Below are positions 33,901 through 43,051 of a stretch of 56,210 bases of DNA, one piece after another. How positions within the stretch are numbered: position 1 is the stretch's first letter; each line of letters begins with the position of its first letter. The notes beneath the pieces were generated by a model that was given only the letters and a program-made list of their open reading frames with translations, did not search any database and had not been told where the DNA came from. A program made the translations under genes and the position numbers. Origin of the DNA: a virus; IMG/VR virus record IMGVR_UViG_3300020420_000018, positions 1 to 56,210 of that record, one strand, 5' to 3'.

Positions 33901-34671
33901 ATGGATAAAGAAGTAGTACAAAAGAATAGTGCAGGATCACTTGCAACTATCAATCTCAGAGGTGACTCTGGTAAGGGCACAGAAGAAATTAAATCGGACG
34001 ATGTATCGACACCGATCTTAAAAATTCTTCATCAACTTTCACCTGAGTGTAATGAACGAGATGCAAAACATGTTAAAGGGGCAAAACCTGGCATGATATA
34101 TGCAGCAGGCTTCACGCAACTTATTGATGGTAATGAGGGATTAGATGTGATCGTTGCTCATTCTCAAACTAGATATCCGGAATGGCAGGAGAGAGGCGAT
34201 AGTGCTTCAGCTCCAGTCGGAACTCATTTAGAGATTCCAGCGGATGGTGTAGAAGAGAAGAACGGTAGATATAGATTACCTAACGGTAACTATGTAGAGA
34301 AAACTGCATATTTCTATGTGTTAGCATTATCTGAAGGTGAACCTAGACCGGCAGTAATTGCTATGCGATCTTCAAACCTTACACCAGCAAGAGAGCTAAA
34401 CAATCTGATCAAGAATCTTAGATTTTCTGATGCAGAAGGTTCTTTCAACCCAGCAGCATTCTCAGCAGTTTATAATTTAAAAACTGTTGGTAAGACAGCT
34501 GGGAGTAAAAGCTGGCATGTCTACAAACCATCAAGAGTAAGAAATCTTGATGTCAGTAATAAAAAAGATGCTGAACTATATGAAGTTGCACAACAACTTC
34601 AAAAGACAGTATCAAAAGGTGCAGCACAACCAAAATACGATGCGCCTAAAACTACTGGAGACATTGTATAA
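33901..34671 (+). CDS. Candidate ssDNA-binding/replication protein
   Basis: A 256-residue protein with AAGGAG site. Segments VSTPILKILHQLSPECNE, VKGAKPGMIYAAGFTQLIDG, GLDVIVAHSQTRYPEWQE and YVEKTAYFYVLALSEGEPRP suggest an OB-like core seen in marine phage proteins annotated as ssDNA-binding. The C-terminal tail is Lys/Gln rich, not acidic as in T7 gp2.5. Located between replication genes with its own terminator. Role inferred. Confidence 0.5.
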   Translation: MDKEVVQKNSAGSLATINLRGDSGKGTEEIKSDDVSTPILKILHQLSPECNERDAKHVKGAKPGMIYAAGFTQLIDGNEGLDVIVAHSQTRYPEWQERGDSASAPVGTHLEIPADGVEEKNGRYRLPNGNYVEKTAYFYVLALSEGEPRPAVIAMRSSNLTPARELNNLIKNLRFSDAEGSFNPAAFSAVYNLKTVGKTAGSKSWHVYKPSRVRNLDVSNKKDAELYEVAQQLQKTVSKGAAQPKYDAPKTTGDIV

Positions 34672-34702
34672 CCGAGTACTTTGATGAGTACACTGGCCAC
34701 GG

Positions 34703-34734
34703 AGGGCGCCTATGGGAGACTACGGGCGCCTTTC
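34703..34734 (+). terminator. GGCGCC hairpin terminator candidate
   Basis: AGGGCGCC (34703-34710) pairs with GGCGCCTT (34725-34732) over a 14-base loop, six G-C pairs plus flanking A-T and G-T, followed by TCATAA. A smaller hairpin (GTACT...AGTAC) lies just upstream. Only a short U-run. Confidence 0.5.
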
Positions 34735-34741
34735 ATAAGTT

Positions 34742-36370
34742 ATGAAAGATTTTGAAAAATATTTTAGCGGATTAAAAAGAGACTTTGGTTTCTGTAATGT
34801 AAAGAACGGATACCACGATCCTAAAACTAATAAACTTAAATTCGACCCAGGGGATTATGGTTGGGCAAAGCGACCTATTACAGATAAAGATTATCAAGAT
34901 CATTTAAAAGGACAAAAATCAATAGGGCTACAAGCGTGTGATGACGAAAGCATGGCTAGCTTTGGTGCAATTGATGTTGACCCTGATGACTATGAAAAAT
35001 TTGATTTACAAAAGTATTTAAAAATTATTGATACAAAAAAACTACCTGTCATACCTATTGAATCTAAAAGTGGTGGATTACATATTTATGTATTTACTAA
35101 AGAAAAAGTACCTGCATCTTTAATTAGAGAATTTTTATCTAATCTTTTATTCTTATTTGGATTACCAGCAAAGACAGAGATTTTTCCTAAACAAACTTCA
35201 TTAGGTAAAAATCAAAATGGAGAAAGAACTACTGGTAGTTTTATTAACCTTCCATATTTTAATGGTAACGAACGAAGAGCATATAGACCTGATGGTAGTA
35301 AAATGGATTTAGATTATTTTTTAAAAGTAATTGAAGCTAACTTACAAACAAAAGAAAGTTTACAAGAAGTTAGTAATAAAAAAATAAAAGAAGTATTGAC
35401 CGGTGGACCTGAAGAGTTTGCAGATGGTCCTCCATGTTTACAAATGATTTGCAAAGAGATACAGGAATCAGGGACCAAATTAAAAGATGAAAGAGATAGA
35501 TTTTTATATAACTACATGGTGTTTGCTAAAAAGAAATTTAGTGAGAACTGGGAAAAGAAAGTATTAGAAGCAGCTAGAAATTATATTCTTTACGATGAGA
35601 TCTGGGGTGATGGTAAAGTAGAAGAAAAGATTAAGTATTGGAAAAAAGATACAGCAGGTTTTAAATGTAATGATTTACCTATTTCATCTTATTGTGCGAG
35701 GGGCACATGTCTTAAGAGAAAGTTTGGTATTGGTGGTCATTTTGATTCGCAGTGGCCATCAGTATCAGGTTTAATTAGAATCATGTATAAACCAGATCAT
35801 GAATATTTTTTTAACGTCGAAGTAGCTGCAGATAAGATAGTGCAGGTGCATGCTAAAAGTATAAAACAATTCAACGAGATGAAACAAATGCGTAGTTTAA
35901 TTGCAGATCATACTACAACGTATCCACCCAGCATTAAAGAAAAAGAATATCAAAATGTATTGAATGGATTATGGGCAACTATGGAAACAATTCAACCACC
36001 TGCAGGTACAAACCCAATAGATATGTTGAAAAAAGAATTATTTGATTATGTTAACGGACCAAACGCTGGAACATATGCATCGTTTAAAAGTGGTGCTGTA
36101 TTATTAGAAGATCAAAACTTTTATTTTATATACGATAAGTTTTATGACGAATTAAAACGTGGAGACTGGACTCAAGAACGAGCAAGAACAGCAACTATGA
36201 TTAAACAATATTTTAAAGGTGAGTTTGATTGTCAAAAAAGATTTCCAAAGGGTGATAACGAAGAATCATTTCCACCATTAAGAGTTTTAAAACTTCCAAA
36301 GGAAGGTTTAGAAAAAGAAGACATCCCCGATGAACTAATAGAAATAGAAGATAAGGAGAATATAGTATGA
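34742..36370 (+). CDS. AEP-type primase (primase-polymerase)
   Basis: A 542-residue protein of the archaeo-eukaryotic primase superfamily, nearest in style to the TOTE-type primases. Visible: ASFGAIDVDPDDYE with D78-x-D80 (metal ligands), IESKSGGLHIYVFT (about 107-119, the S-x-H motif), and KTEIFPKQTS (144-153). The C-terminal part holds a Cys/His cluster SYCARGTCLKRKFGIGGH that may bind zinc. It would start DNA synthesis for the PolA polymerase. No DnaG or DnaB-type gene is seen. Confidence 0.7.
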   Translation: MKDFEKYFSGLKRDFGFCNVKNGYHDPKTNKLKFDPGDYGWAKRPITDKDYQDHLKGQKSIGLQACDDESMASFGAIDVDPDDYEKFDLQKYLKIIDTKKLPVIPIESKSGGLHIYVFTKEKVPASLIREFLSNLLFLFGLPAKTEIFPKQTSLGKNQNGERTTGSFINLPYFNGNERRAYRPDGSKMDLDYFLKVIEANLQTKESLQEVSNKKIKEVLTGGPEEFADGPPCLQMICKEIQESGTKLKDERDRFLYNYMVFAKKKFSENWEKKVLEAARNYILYDEIWGDGKVEEKIKYWKKDTAGFKCNDLPISSYCARGTCLKRKFGIGGHFDSQWPSVSGLIRIMYKPDHEYFFNVEVAADKIVQVHAKSIKQFNEMKQMRSLIADHTTTYPPSIKEKEYQNVLNGLWATMETIQPPAGTNPIDMLKKELFDYVNGPNAGTYASFKSGAVLLEDQNFYFIYDKFYDELKRGDWTQERARTATMIKQYFKGEFDCQKRFPKGDNEESFPPLRVLKLPKEGLEKEDIPDELIEIEDKENIV

Positions 36371-37068
36371 CGAAAGCACCTAGTGTTTATATATCGATGC
36401 CAACATATGATTTAATGCAAGTATCAACTTGTCTATCGTTGGTTAAGTTGTTTAATAAATTTACTCTTGCAAAAATAAAAGCAGAGATAGGAACATTTAA
36501 ATGTCCGTACGTAGGTTATGGTAGAAATGTATTGACCGCTATGTTTTTAGAATCTGGTTTTGATTATCAATTATTTGTAGATGCAGATATGGAGTTTGAA
36601 CCAGATGTGGTAGGGCGTATGATCATAGCTCAAAAGGATGCTATCTGTGTGCCATACAGAAAGAAAACACAAGACAACGTTGTTAAATTTTCTGTAGAGT
36701 TTGATAATCCTTTGGATATTAAAATAGATGAAAAAGGTATTGTAGAATTAAAAGTTGGACCTGCAGGATTAACATTAATTCATAGAAAGGTTTATGAAAA
36801 ACTAATGAAAGACAATCCACACTTAAAAATAAAACAAAAAGAAATTATATCTGAAAAGGCTAATACATATTTTTATAATTTTTGGGATACAAGTTTTAGT
36901 AAAGATGGCACGTGGTGGGGAGAAGATACTAACTTTTGTAATTTAATTAAAAAATCAGGATTTAAATTTCATGGTATCGTTGATGGTCAAACCACGCACC
37001 ATGGATCATACGGCTGGAGTGGATCATTAAAAGATGGATTTAAAAAAGCCGATGCACAAGATCAATAA
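36367..37068 (+). CDS. Glycosyltransferase, GT-A fold (replication-module copy)
   Basis: A 233-residue protein with AAGGAG site. YVGYGRNVLTAMFLESGFDYQLFVDADMEFEP contains D72-A-D74; CVPYRKKT, VGPAGLTLIHRKVYEKL and WGEDTNFCNLIKKSGFKFHG follow. It is a shorter relative of the protein at 23243, matched at each motif. Its place between primase and helicase genes is unusual and may point to DNA base glycosylation or simple cassette insertion. Acceptor unknown. Confidence 0.65.
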   Translation: MTKAPSVYISMPTYDLMQVSTCLSLVKLFNKFTLAKIKAEIGTFKCPYVGYGRNVLTAMFLESGFDYQLFVDADMEFEPDVVGRMIIAQKDAICVPYRKKTQDNVVKFSVEFDNPLDIKIDEKGIVELKVGPAGLTLIHRKVYEKLMKDNPHLKIKQKEIISEKANTYFYNFWDTSFSKDGTWWGEDTNFCNLIKKSGFKFHGIVDGQTTHHGSYGWSGSLKDGFKKADAQDQ

Positions 37069-38482
37069 AATTTATGGACCACCTGGTACAGGTAAAACAT
37101 TTAGATTAATTAGGCGTGTAAAAGCATACGAACGTAAAGGTGTGCCGTTACATAAGATAGGATATTTTGCATTTACTAGAAAAGCTGCAGAGGAAGCACG
37201 CAAAAGAATTAATGTATCTGAAAAAGAAGTGCCCTACTTTCAAACACTGCATGCATTTTGTTATCACTTACTAGGATTAAATGAGGAAGATATTATACAA
37301 CCATATCACTACGAAGACTTAGGTAAAAAATTAAATATACGTGTTTCATTTACGGACAAATACAATGAAGAAGAAACACACTTTTTAACTTGTAACAATC
37401 CATATTTTCAAATGATACAAAGAGCTATCAACAAAGACATTAATATTAGACAAGAGTTTGATTTAAACGAGCATGATAAAAAGCAAGTTAAAGATTTTGA
37501 TACGTTAGATCATATTTATAAAAATTTACAAATTTATAAAAAGAAAAATAGTTTACATGATTTTAATGACATAATTAAATCTGTAATTAATTCTGATAAG
37601 ATACCGAAGTTTAAGGCTATATTCATAGATGAAGCACAAGATTTATCACCACTGCAGTGGCAACTATACGATAAATTAAAAGAACATTGTGATCAAATTT
37701 ATTTAGCTGGTGATGATGACCAGGCTATTTATGCCTGGGCTGGCGCTGATGTAAAAAGATTTGTACAAGAACCTGCAAAAGAAAGAATATTAAGACAGTC
37801 AAGACGTATATCAATGTCTGTGCAAGCAGAGGCAAGATATCCTATAACAAGAATACAAGGTATTAGAAAAAGAAAACATTATTTACCAAGAGATTATGAT
37901 GGTGAATCTCATTACATAGCTGATCTTAATCAGGTTGATTTAACAAAAGGTAAATGGCTTATACTTACAAGAACTAAAAGCAATCTACTAGATATCATGA
38001 AAGACCTAAGACGTAAGAATTTTTATTATCAAAGTAACAAAGGAAAAAGTTTTAAAGTTGGTATGTACGAAGCAGCAGCTGCGTATACAAAATGGACTAT
38101 GGATGAAATATTAAATGAAAAAGAAATAAACGCAGTGAAAGAATATATACCTAATGCTGATTGGGATGCTAAAATTCCCTGGTATGATAAGTTTATAGCA
38201 GATCAAAAAGAAGTTTTATATTTAAGAAATTTAATTGCATCAAAAGAAAATTTAAAAGATAAAGCAAGAATATGGTTGTCAACTATACATGCAATAAAAG
38301 GTGGTGAAGAAGACAATGTAATTTTATCTTTACACCAAGGACGTACCGTACAACAAGGAATTAAGTTAAGTGTTGACAAACAAGATGAGGAGCATAGAGT
38401 GTGGTACGTGGGTATAACGAGAGCACGAAATAACATATATAAATTGAGAGCTAAAAAGAAATTAAAGGAGTATCAACTATGA
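37052..38482 (+). CDS. UvrD/PcrA-like SF1 helicase
   Basis: About 476 residues. Walker A IYGPPGTGKTFRL near the start, motif Ia FAFTRKAAEEARKRI, motif II FIDEAQDLSPLQW, motif III GDDDQAIYAWAGAD, motif V WLSTIHAIKGGEEDNVILSL and motif VI VWYVGITRARNNIYKL: a complete SF1A helicase. It is likely a 3'-5' helicase for replication or repair. An alternative ATG at 37034 would add six residues; I prefer 37052 for fit to family starts but neither has a strong Shine-Dalgarno. Confidence 0.85.
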   Translation: MHKINKIYGPPGTGKTFRLIRRVKAYERKGVPLHKIGYFAFTRKAAEEARKRINVSEKEVPYFQTLHAFCYHLLGLNEEDIIQPYHYEDLGKKLNIRVSFTDKYNEEETHFLTCNNPYFQMIQRAINKDINIRQEFDLNEHDKKQVKDFDTLDHIYKNLQIYKKKNSLHDFNDIIKSVINSDKIPKFKAIFIDEAQDLSPLQWQLYDKLKEHCDQIYLAGDDDQAIYAWAGADVKRFVQEPAKERILRQSRRISMSVQAEARYPITRIQGIRKRKHYLPRDYDGESHYIADLNQVDLTKGKWLILTRTKSNLLDIMKDLRRKNFYYQSNKGKSFKVGMYEAAAAYTKWTMDEILNEKEINAVKEYIPNADWDAKIPWYDKFIADQKEVLYLRNLIASKENLKDKARIWLSTIHAIKGGEEDNVILSLHQGRTVQQGIKLSVDKQDEEHRVWYVGITRARNNIYKLRAKKKLKEYQL

Positions 38483-38727
38483 CAGATAAAAATATATTGG
38501 ACGAGGCGTTTCCACAATATACTCAGGTTGGCGGAAATCATTATACCAAGTTTCCTATTCAGCCGTATGAGTTTATTTCTAAAAATAACCTTTCGTTTTT
38601 TCAAGGCAATGTTGTAAAATACGTTTGTCGCTATCAACGAAAAGGAGGGGCAGAAGACATTAAAAAAATAATGCATTACTGCCAATTAGAATTACTTAAG
38701 ATGACGGATATGGAGAAGAAAAAATGA
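38479..38727 (+). CDS. DUF3310 protein
   Basis: An 82-residue protein. YTQVGGNHYTKFPIQPYEFIS then FFQGNVVKYVCRYQRKGGAEDIKKIMHYCQLEL match the DUF3310 signature of phage proteins. Roles proposed in the family concern nucleotide metabolism but I know of none firmly proven. It shares 4 bases with the helicase stop and 4 with the next gene, so it is read in one operon with replication genes. Confidence 0.8.
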   Translation: MTDKNILDEAFPQYTQVGGNHYTKFPIQPYEFISKNNLSFFQGNVVKYVCRYQRKGGAEDIKKIMHYCQLELLKMTDMEKKK

Positions 38728-38822
38728 CAATTGGTTTTGGTTTAGGTATGTTTGGTTACAGTATGGTTTGTTTAATTATTGGCCTTACTATAGTCTACAT
38801 TGTATTAAAAAATTTAAAATGA
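38724..38822 (+). CDS. 32-residue membrane peptide
   Basis: MTIGFGLGMFGYSMVCLII and a basic end (KNLK): a single membrane segment. It is coupled to both neighbours by ATGA overlaps. Too short to assign; it could be a small holin or leader that couples polymerase translation. Confidence 0.4.
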   Translation: MTIGFGLGMFGYSMVCLIIGLTIVYIVLKNLK

Positions 38823-40756
38823 TTTTACCTCAAACAGAATGGGTTCAACCTACAGAGTATCCCGATCTTAGATCGTATGATGAGATTGCAATTGATTTGG
38901 AAACAAGAGATCCAGATTTAAAGTCAAAAGGATCTGGTGCAGTTGTAGGAAATGGAGAAGTTGTAGGCATAGCTGTGGCCACTTATAATGATAAATGGTA
39001 TTTTCCTATAGCTCACCAAGAGGGACCTAACATGGATAGAGCTAGAACTCTTGAATGGTTTAAGGATATTCTTGATTGCCCTGCTACAAAAATATTTCAT
39101 AATGCTATGTACGACGTATCTTGGATACGTAATTTAGGATTTAATATCAATGGTTTACTGGTAGATACAATGATAGCCTCTTCACTGTTAGATGAAAATA
39201 GATTTTCATACACACTTAATACTTTGTCCTGGCATTTTTTAAACGAAGGTAAAAACGAGAGAGCACTTAACGAAGCTGCAAAGTCTAGAGGACTAGATCC
39301 TAAAGCTGATATGTGGAGATTACCTGCGCATGAAGTAGGAGCGTATGCTGAAAAAGATGCAGAGTTAACTTTTAAACTTTGGCAGCATGTAAAAAAATTA
39401 ATTATTGAAAATGATCTTGAAGAAATTTTTAATCTTGAGACTGATCTTTTTCCTTGCCTAGTGGATATGCGCTTCCTAGGGGTGCGGGCAGACGTGACAA
39501 GAGCGAATCAATTAAAGAAAGAATTAACAACACAAGAAGAAAGATTAATCCACCAAGTAAAAATAGAGACAGGAGTAGAAACTCAAATATGGGCCGCACG
39601 TAGCATTCAAAAAGTTTTTGAACATTTGAAACTACCTTTTGAAACAACTGAGAAAACTGGTGCGCCTTCATTTACTAAAAATTTTCTTTCGAATCATGAA
39701 CATCCTGTAATTCAAAAGATAGCAGAAGCTAGAAAAATAAACAAGGTTAATACAACTTTTATAGATACAATTTTAAAACACGAACACAAAGGTAGAATTC
39801 ATGCAGAGATTAATCAAATTAGATCTGATGATGGAGGAACAATTACCGGACGTTTTTCATATTCTAATCCAAACCTGCAACAAATACCTGCACGTGACCC
39901 TGTTTTAGGTCCAATGATTAGAAGTTTATTTATACCAGAAGAAGGATGCAAGTGGGGTTGTTTTGACTACTCGCAACAGGAACCAAGACTTGTTGCACAC
40001 TATGCGTTACGTTACGGTTTACCATCTGTAAATACTATTGCAGATTCATACGATACAGATCCTTCTACAGACTTTCACAAAATAGTTGCAGAGATGGCAG
40101 AGATACCTAGATCACAAGCTAAAGTAATTAATCTTGGTTTATTCTATGGCATGGGTAAAGCAAAACTACAAGCAGAGTTAGGTGTATCTAAATTTAAAGC
40201 AGAGGAATTGTTTGATAGATATCATTCAAAGGTTCCTTTTGTAAAACAATTGATGAATGAAGTTATGAAAGCTGGTTCTAAAAAAGGTCAGATAAAAACT
40301 TTATTAGGTAGACGATGTAGGTTTCCTAAATACGAACCAATACTTAGAGGTTCTGACTGGGGTAAATACATACCACCAGAAGATGAAGAGCGTATGCAAG
40401 ATCTACAAAAGATGGGTCCATATATAAAAGACGATGAAGGAGAAATGTTAAAAGACAAAGATGGTAATCCTAAAAAAAATTATTGGCACAACAATCCAAC
40501 TCGTAGAGCTTTTACATACAAAGCGTTAAATAAATTAATACAAGGATCAGCTGCTGACATGACAAAGAAAGCTATGTTAGAATTATACAAAGAAGGTATC
40601 ACACCACATATACAAGTGCACGATGAGTTAGATATATCAGTCATTAATGATTTAGAAGCTGCCAAAATTAAAGATGTGATGGAAAACGCAGTTGACTTGA
40701 AGATACCAAATAAAGTAGACTATGAGTCTGGTCCTAATTGGGGATCTATAAAATGA
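38819..40756 (+). CDS. polA: DNA polymerase I-type (family A) with 3'-5' exonuclease
   Basis: A 645-residue polymerase. I chose ATG 38819, which overlaps the previous stop. Exonuclease: IAIDLETR (D26, E28), KIFHNAMYDVSW (94-102) and YAEKDAELTF (176-185). Polymerase: motif A CFDYSQQEPRL (381-391), motif B RSQAKVINLGLFYGMG (431-446, with K435, Y443 and Leu439 in the place of E. coli Phe762), motif C HIQVHDELDI (597-606). A charged insertion (about 512-555) lies between motifs B and C. No 5' nuclease domain. The main replicative polymerase. Confidence 0.95.
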   Translation: MILPQTEWVQPTEYPDLRSYDEIAIDLETRDPDLKSKGSGAVVGNGEVVGIAVATYNDKWYFPIAHQEGPNMDRARTLEWFKDILDCPATKIFHNAMYDVSWIRNLGFNINGLLVDTMIASSLLDENRFSYTLNTLSWHFLNEGKNERALNEAAKSRGLDPKADMWRLPAHEVGAYAEKDAELTFKLWQHVKKLIIENDLEEIFNLETDLFPCLVDMRFLGVRADVTRANQLKKELTTQEERLIHQVKIETGVETQIWAARSIQKVFEHLKLPFETTEKTGAPSFTKNFLSNHEHPVIQKIAEARKINKVNTTFIDTILKHEHKGRIHAEINQIRSDDGGTITGRFSYSNPNLQQIPARDPVLGPMIRSLFIPEEGCKWGCFDYSQQEPRLVAHYALRYGLPSVNTIADSYDTDPSTDFHKIVAEMAEIPRSQAKVINLGLFYGMGKAKLQAELGVSKFKAEELFDRYHSKVPFVKQLMNEVMKAGSKKGQIKTLLGRRCRFPKYEPILRGSDWGKYIPPEDEERMQDLQKMGPYIKDDEGEMLKDKDGNPKKNYWHNNPTRRAFTYKALNKLIQGSAADMTKKAMLELYKEGITPHIQVHDELDISVINDLEAAKIKDVMENAVDLKIPNKVDYESGPNWGSIK

Positions 40757-40762
40757 TTTATT

Positions 40763-41407
40763 ATGGCTTATTTAAATGCAAACATACCACCTATCTACTG
40801 TAAGATAAGAAGAGAGTATTTATATGATCTTGAAGAACATAAAGGAGAGTCTGGTGATTGTGTTATCTTTGGCTTTACTTCCATTTCAGGTCGCGCATTA
40901 CTATTTAACATTATGTTACCCAACGGTGCGTGCTATTGGCGTTTGCCTATTTCAGCATTTTTTCAAAAAGAGTTTGAACGAAAGGACGTGCCAGATATGT
41001 CTGTCGACGAACTTGAGTTGTGGAACAGTTTTAGTTATCATCCTGCTGTTACTTGCTTTGATTGGTTGGATGGTATAAACGGAAAATATTTAGGAAGAGA
41101 TAAAAAGTTTTACCACGGTAAATATCTTTTTACTATTGACTGGGCCCACCCAGATGTTAACATATTAGATACGGAACATTCTGAGATTCCTCAAGAGCAC
41201 AAGTGTGCACACATAATGGCCCTAAAGAATGGCAATTATGCAGCTCAGCCAAACAACAGAATAATTTGGCACGTTAACAGCTACACCACAGATAATGATT
41301 GGCCTGATTATAAGGTTCAAACTACCTACTGGGACGCTGAAGATGGCGACTGGGTTACTGAAGATTCAGATAGAATGTTTTATAACATTGAGGAGAAGAA
41401 AAAATGA
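40763..41407 (+). CDS. Conserved phage protein of unknown function
   Basis: A 214-residue protein that begins MAYLNANIPPIYCKIRREYL and has SGDCVIFGFTSISGRALLFN, PNGACYWRLPISAFFQKEFE, HPAVTCFDWLDGI and NNRIIWHVNSYTT. It is Trp/Tyr/Cys rich and acidic at the end. I recognise this style from marine phages next to polA but no function. Seven bases after the polymerase stop, so probably co-transcribed. Confidence 0.6.
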   Translation: MAYLNANIPPIYCKIRREYLYDLEEHKGESGDCVIFGFTSISGRALLFNIMLPNGACYWRLPISAFFQKEFERKDVPDMSVDELELWNSFSYHPAVTCFDWLDGINGKYLGRDKKFYHGKYLFTIDWAHPDVNILDTEHSEIPQEHKCAHIMALKNGNYAAQPNNRIIWHVNSYTTDNDWPDYKVQTTYWDAEDGDWVTEDSDRMFYNIEEKKK

Positions 41408-41574
41408 AGTGTGAAAACTGTGGAATGGGGTTTATAATAACACCTATTAATGTAGATAAAGTGTGTCCGCATTGTGGACATGTTCACGGTATACATAAGG
41501 AGGACAACATGATTAAAAAAATTTGGAATAAAATAAAAGAAATATCCAAAAGATTAATGTTTTGGACTAGATAA
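41404..41574 (+). CDS. 56-residue zinc-ribbon protein
   Basis: Starts MKCENCGMGFIITPINVDK and carries two CxxC pairs (CENC and CPHC) about 17 residues apart, followed by HVHGIHKEDN; a classic rubredoxin-type zinc ribbon. The C-terminal 20 residues are basic and helical. It couples to both neighbours by 4- and 1-base overlaps. Possibly a nucleic-acid binder or transcription modulator. Confidence 0.55.
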   Translation: MKCENCGMGFIITPINVDKVCPHCGHVHGIHKEDNMIKKIWNKIKEISKRLMFWTR

Positions 41575-41909
41575 TGAATTTAGCTGACTTATTAAAAAAG
41601 AATATAGTAATGGTTCCGGTCGTGGCATCAGTCTTGGTCGGAACTTTTACAGGTGTCAAGTATGTGGTTAATCTTACAGATACTATTAATGCAAATCAAG
41701 CAGAGATAGAAAAATTACAAACTATGAGCATAGAAAATATCAATAGAGATATGAAAGTATTAACGGATAATGTTAACACAGTAATTGCAAAATTAGAGAG
41801 AGCTGAAGGCACATGGGAAATGGCTGAAAACTTATACGAAGTTCTAGCTGATAAAGTTAGACAAATGGAATACGATATTAAAGATCTCAGCAGAGAGATA
41901 AATTATTAG
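41574..41909 (+). CDS. TM plus coiled-coil protein A
   Basis: A 111-residue protein: N-terminal membrane segment (about 11-32, MVPVVASVLVGTFTGVKYVV), then a long coiled coil (INANQAEIEKLQTM and LERAEGTWEMAENLYEVL). The layout is shared with the protein at 42686. It is like i-spanin or holin partner proteins in form. It sits in a cluster of small membrane-linked genes before the endolysin candidate. Confidence 0.55.
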   Translation: MNLADLLKKNIVMVPVVASVLVGTFTGVKYVVNLTDTINANQAEIEKLQTMSIENINRDMKVLTDNVNTVIAKLERAEGTWEMAENLYEVLADKVRQMEYDIKDLSREINY

Positions 41910-41917
41910 GATGAACT

Positions 41918-42469
41918 ATGGAGTGCGCCAAGATGAATTATTACTTTACTGGAATACTGATAGTTTTATTGTGTCTTATAGCCTGGATGGGACCTGCGTA
42001 TCCTAGAAACGAATATCTTAACAACAGCGATAGATGTGGAGAGTTTGAAGCTCGTATAGAAAAGTATCAGAATGATACTAATTATAACTCCTCTAACAGC
42101 ACAGATTATAATAATGAAAATTGGAGATTTAATTTAGGTTATAGAAAATATCTTGGCACAGATTGTAAAACGTCAAAAGAAAATATGCAGTTAAAACAAC
42201 AACTTGAGTTGATGAAGATGTGTAACAAGGTAAACAGAAATCCAAGTCTTGCACAGAATCCAAACTTTACATTGCTAGTATCTAAATGCAGAGGTGTTAT
42301 ACCACAATCGCTCGAGACAGAATCTATGCCCACAGGTAGTCTATGGGAGGATTTGAAAGAGGAGTATATAAAAGAAAACCCAGAATCTAAAACTTTGGAC
42401 AACAATAATACCACATTAAAAATGCCTCCAAAAGATTATATATTGCCTTTACCAAAACCAAAACAATGA
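41918..42469 (+). CDS. Secreted or membrane-anchored protein, 183 residues
   Basis: N-terminal hydrophobic segment (about 9-26, TGILIVLLCLIAWMGPAYP), a signal anchor or signal peptide, followed by an Asn/Ser-rich and Cys-containing region (NDTNYNSSNSTDYNNENWRF) and a Pro-rich end. ATG 41918 follows AGGA; ATG 41933 is an alternative. Probably exported to the periplasm. Function unknown; may be part of lysis or superinfection control. Confidence 0.5.
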   Translation: MECAKMNYYFTGILIVLLCLIAWMGPAYPRNEYLNNSDRCGEFEARIEKYQNDTNYNSSNSTDYNNENWRFNLGYRKYLGTDCKTSKENMQLKQQLELMKMCNKVNRNPSLAQNPNFTLLVSKCRGVIPQSLETESMPTGSLWEDLKEEYIKENPESKTLDNNNTTLKMPPKDYILPLPKPKQ

Positions 42470-42699
42470 AATATATTTTATCTTTAGTTATTTGTTCAAG
42501 CATCAGTAATACCTGTATGCCACCAGTTACATCTAATATAATGTACGAAAACACTTACAATTGTTTAATTGACGGATATAAAAATTCTATTAAAATAATA
42601 GAATCGATTGGAGAAGAAGAAGTTAATAAACATGACCTGTATGCTAAGTTTGTCTGTATTGAACAAAAAGAAAAAGGTAAAATAAATGAAGATATCTGA
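42466..42699 (+). CDS. Small secreted protein, 77 residues
   Basis: Signal-like start MKYILSLVICSSISNTC; then YENTYNCLIDGYKNSIKII and a final FVCIEQKEKG. A cysteine follows the hydrophobic stretch but the lipobox is not canonical. Overlaps neighbours by 4 and 14 bases. It shares cysteine spacing style with the protein at 43051. Function unknown. Confidence 0.45.
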   Translation: MKYILSLVICSSISNTCMPPVTSNIMYENTYNCLIDGYKNSIKIIESIGEEEVNKHDLYAKFVCIEQKEKGKINEDI

Positions 42700-43051
42700 A
42701 AACACCTCCGTAAGCATGCCTATTAGGAACATGCTCATGATAATCGGTGGCGTTATAGCCGGAGTGATCGCTTATACGGAGCTGACTGGGAGATTAACTT
42801 CGCTAGAAACATCACGTGAGTTGTTTGAAGCTGACCTGCTTAAGAAAAGTGAACAACTACCCACAGACCAAGAACAGTATATGTTGATTGAAGATCTATA
42901 CAAGACTGTAGAAAAAATGGAAGAAACTCAAGAACAAAATATGACAAACAAAGTTAATATAGAATTTTTAAGAGAACAATTAGATAAAGCATTAAGTGAT
43001 ATTGAAGATTTAAAAGATAAAGTTAGAGCAAATGGAAAGAGCGCACACTAA
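42686..43051 (+). CDS. TM plus coiled-coil protein B
   Basis: A 121-residue protein: membrane segment (about 12-31, IRNMLMIIGGVIAGVIAYTE), then a coiled coil (RLTSLETSRELFEADLLKKS and NKVNIEFLREQLDKALSDIE). It repeats the architecture of the protein at 41574, so the two may be ancient duplicates. Perhaps an i-spanin-like or holin-associated protein. Coupled to the next gene by one base. Confidence 0.5.
   Translation: MKISENTSVSMPIRNMLMIIGGVIAGVIAYTELTGRLTSLETSRELFEADLLKKSEQLPTDQEQYMLIEDLYKTVEKMEETQEQNMTNKVNIEFLREQLDKALSDIEDLKDKVRANGKSAH

Noticed and set aside
40824-41078. Plus-strand ORF of 84 residues in the gene after polA
   Set aside because: It lies inside the 214-residue ORF in another frame, with no start signal of its own.
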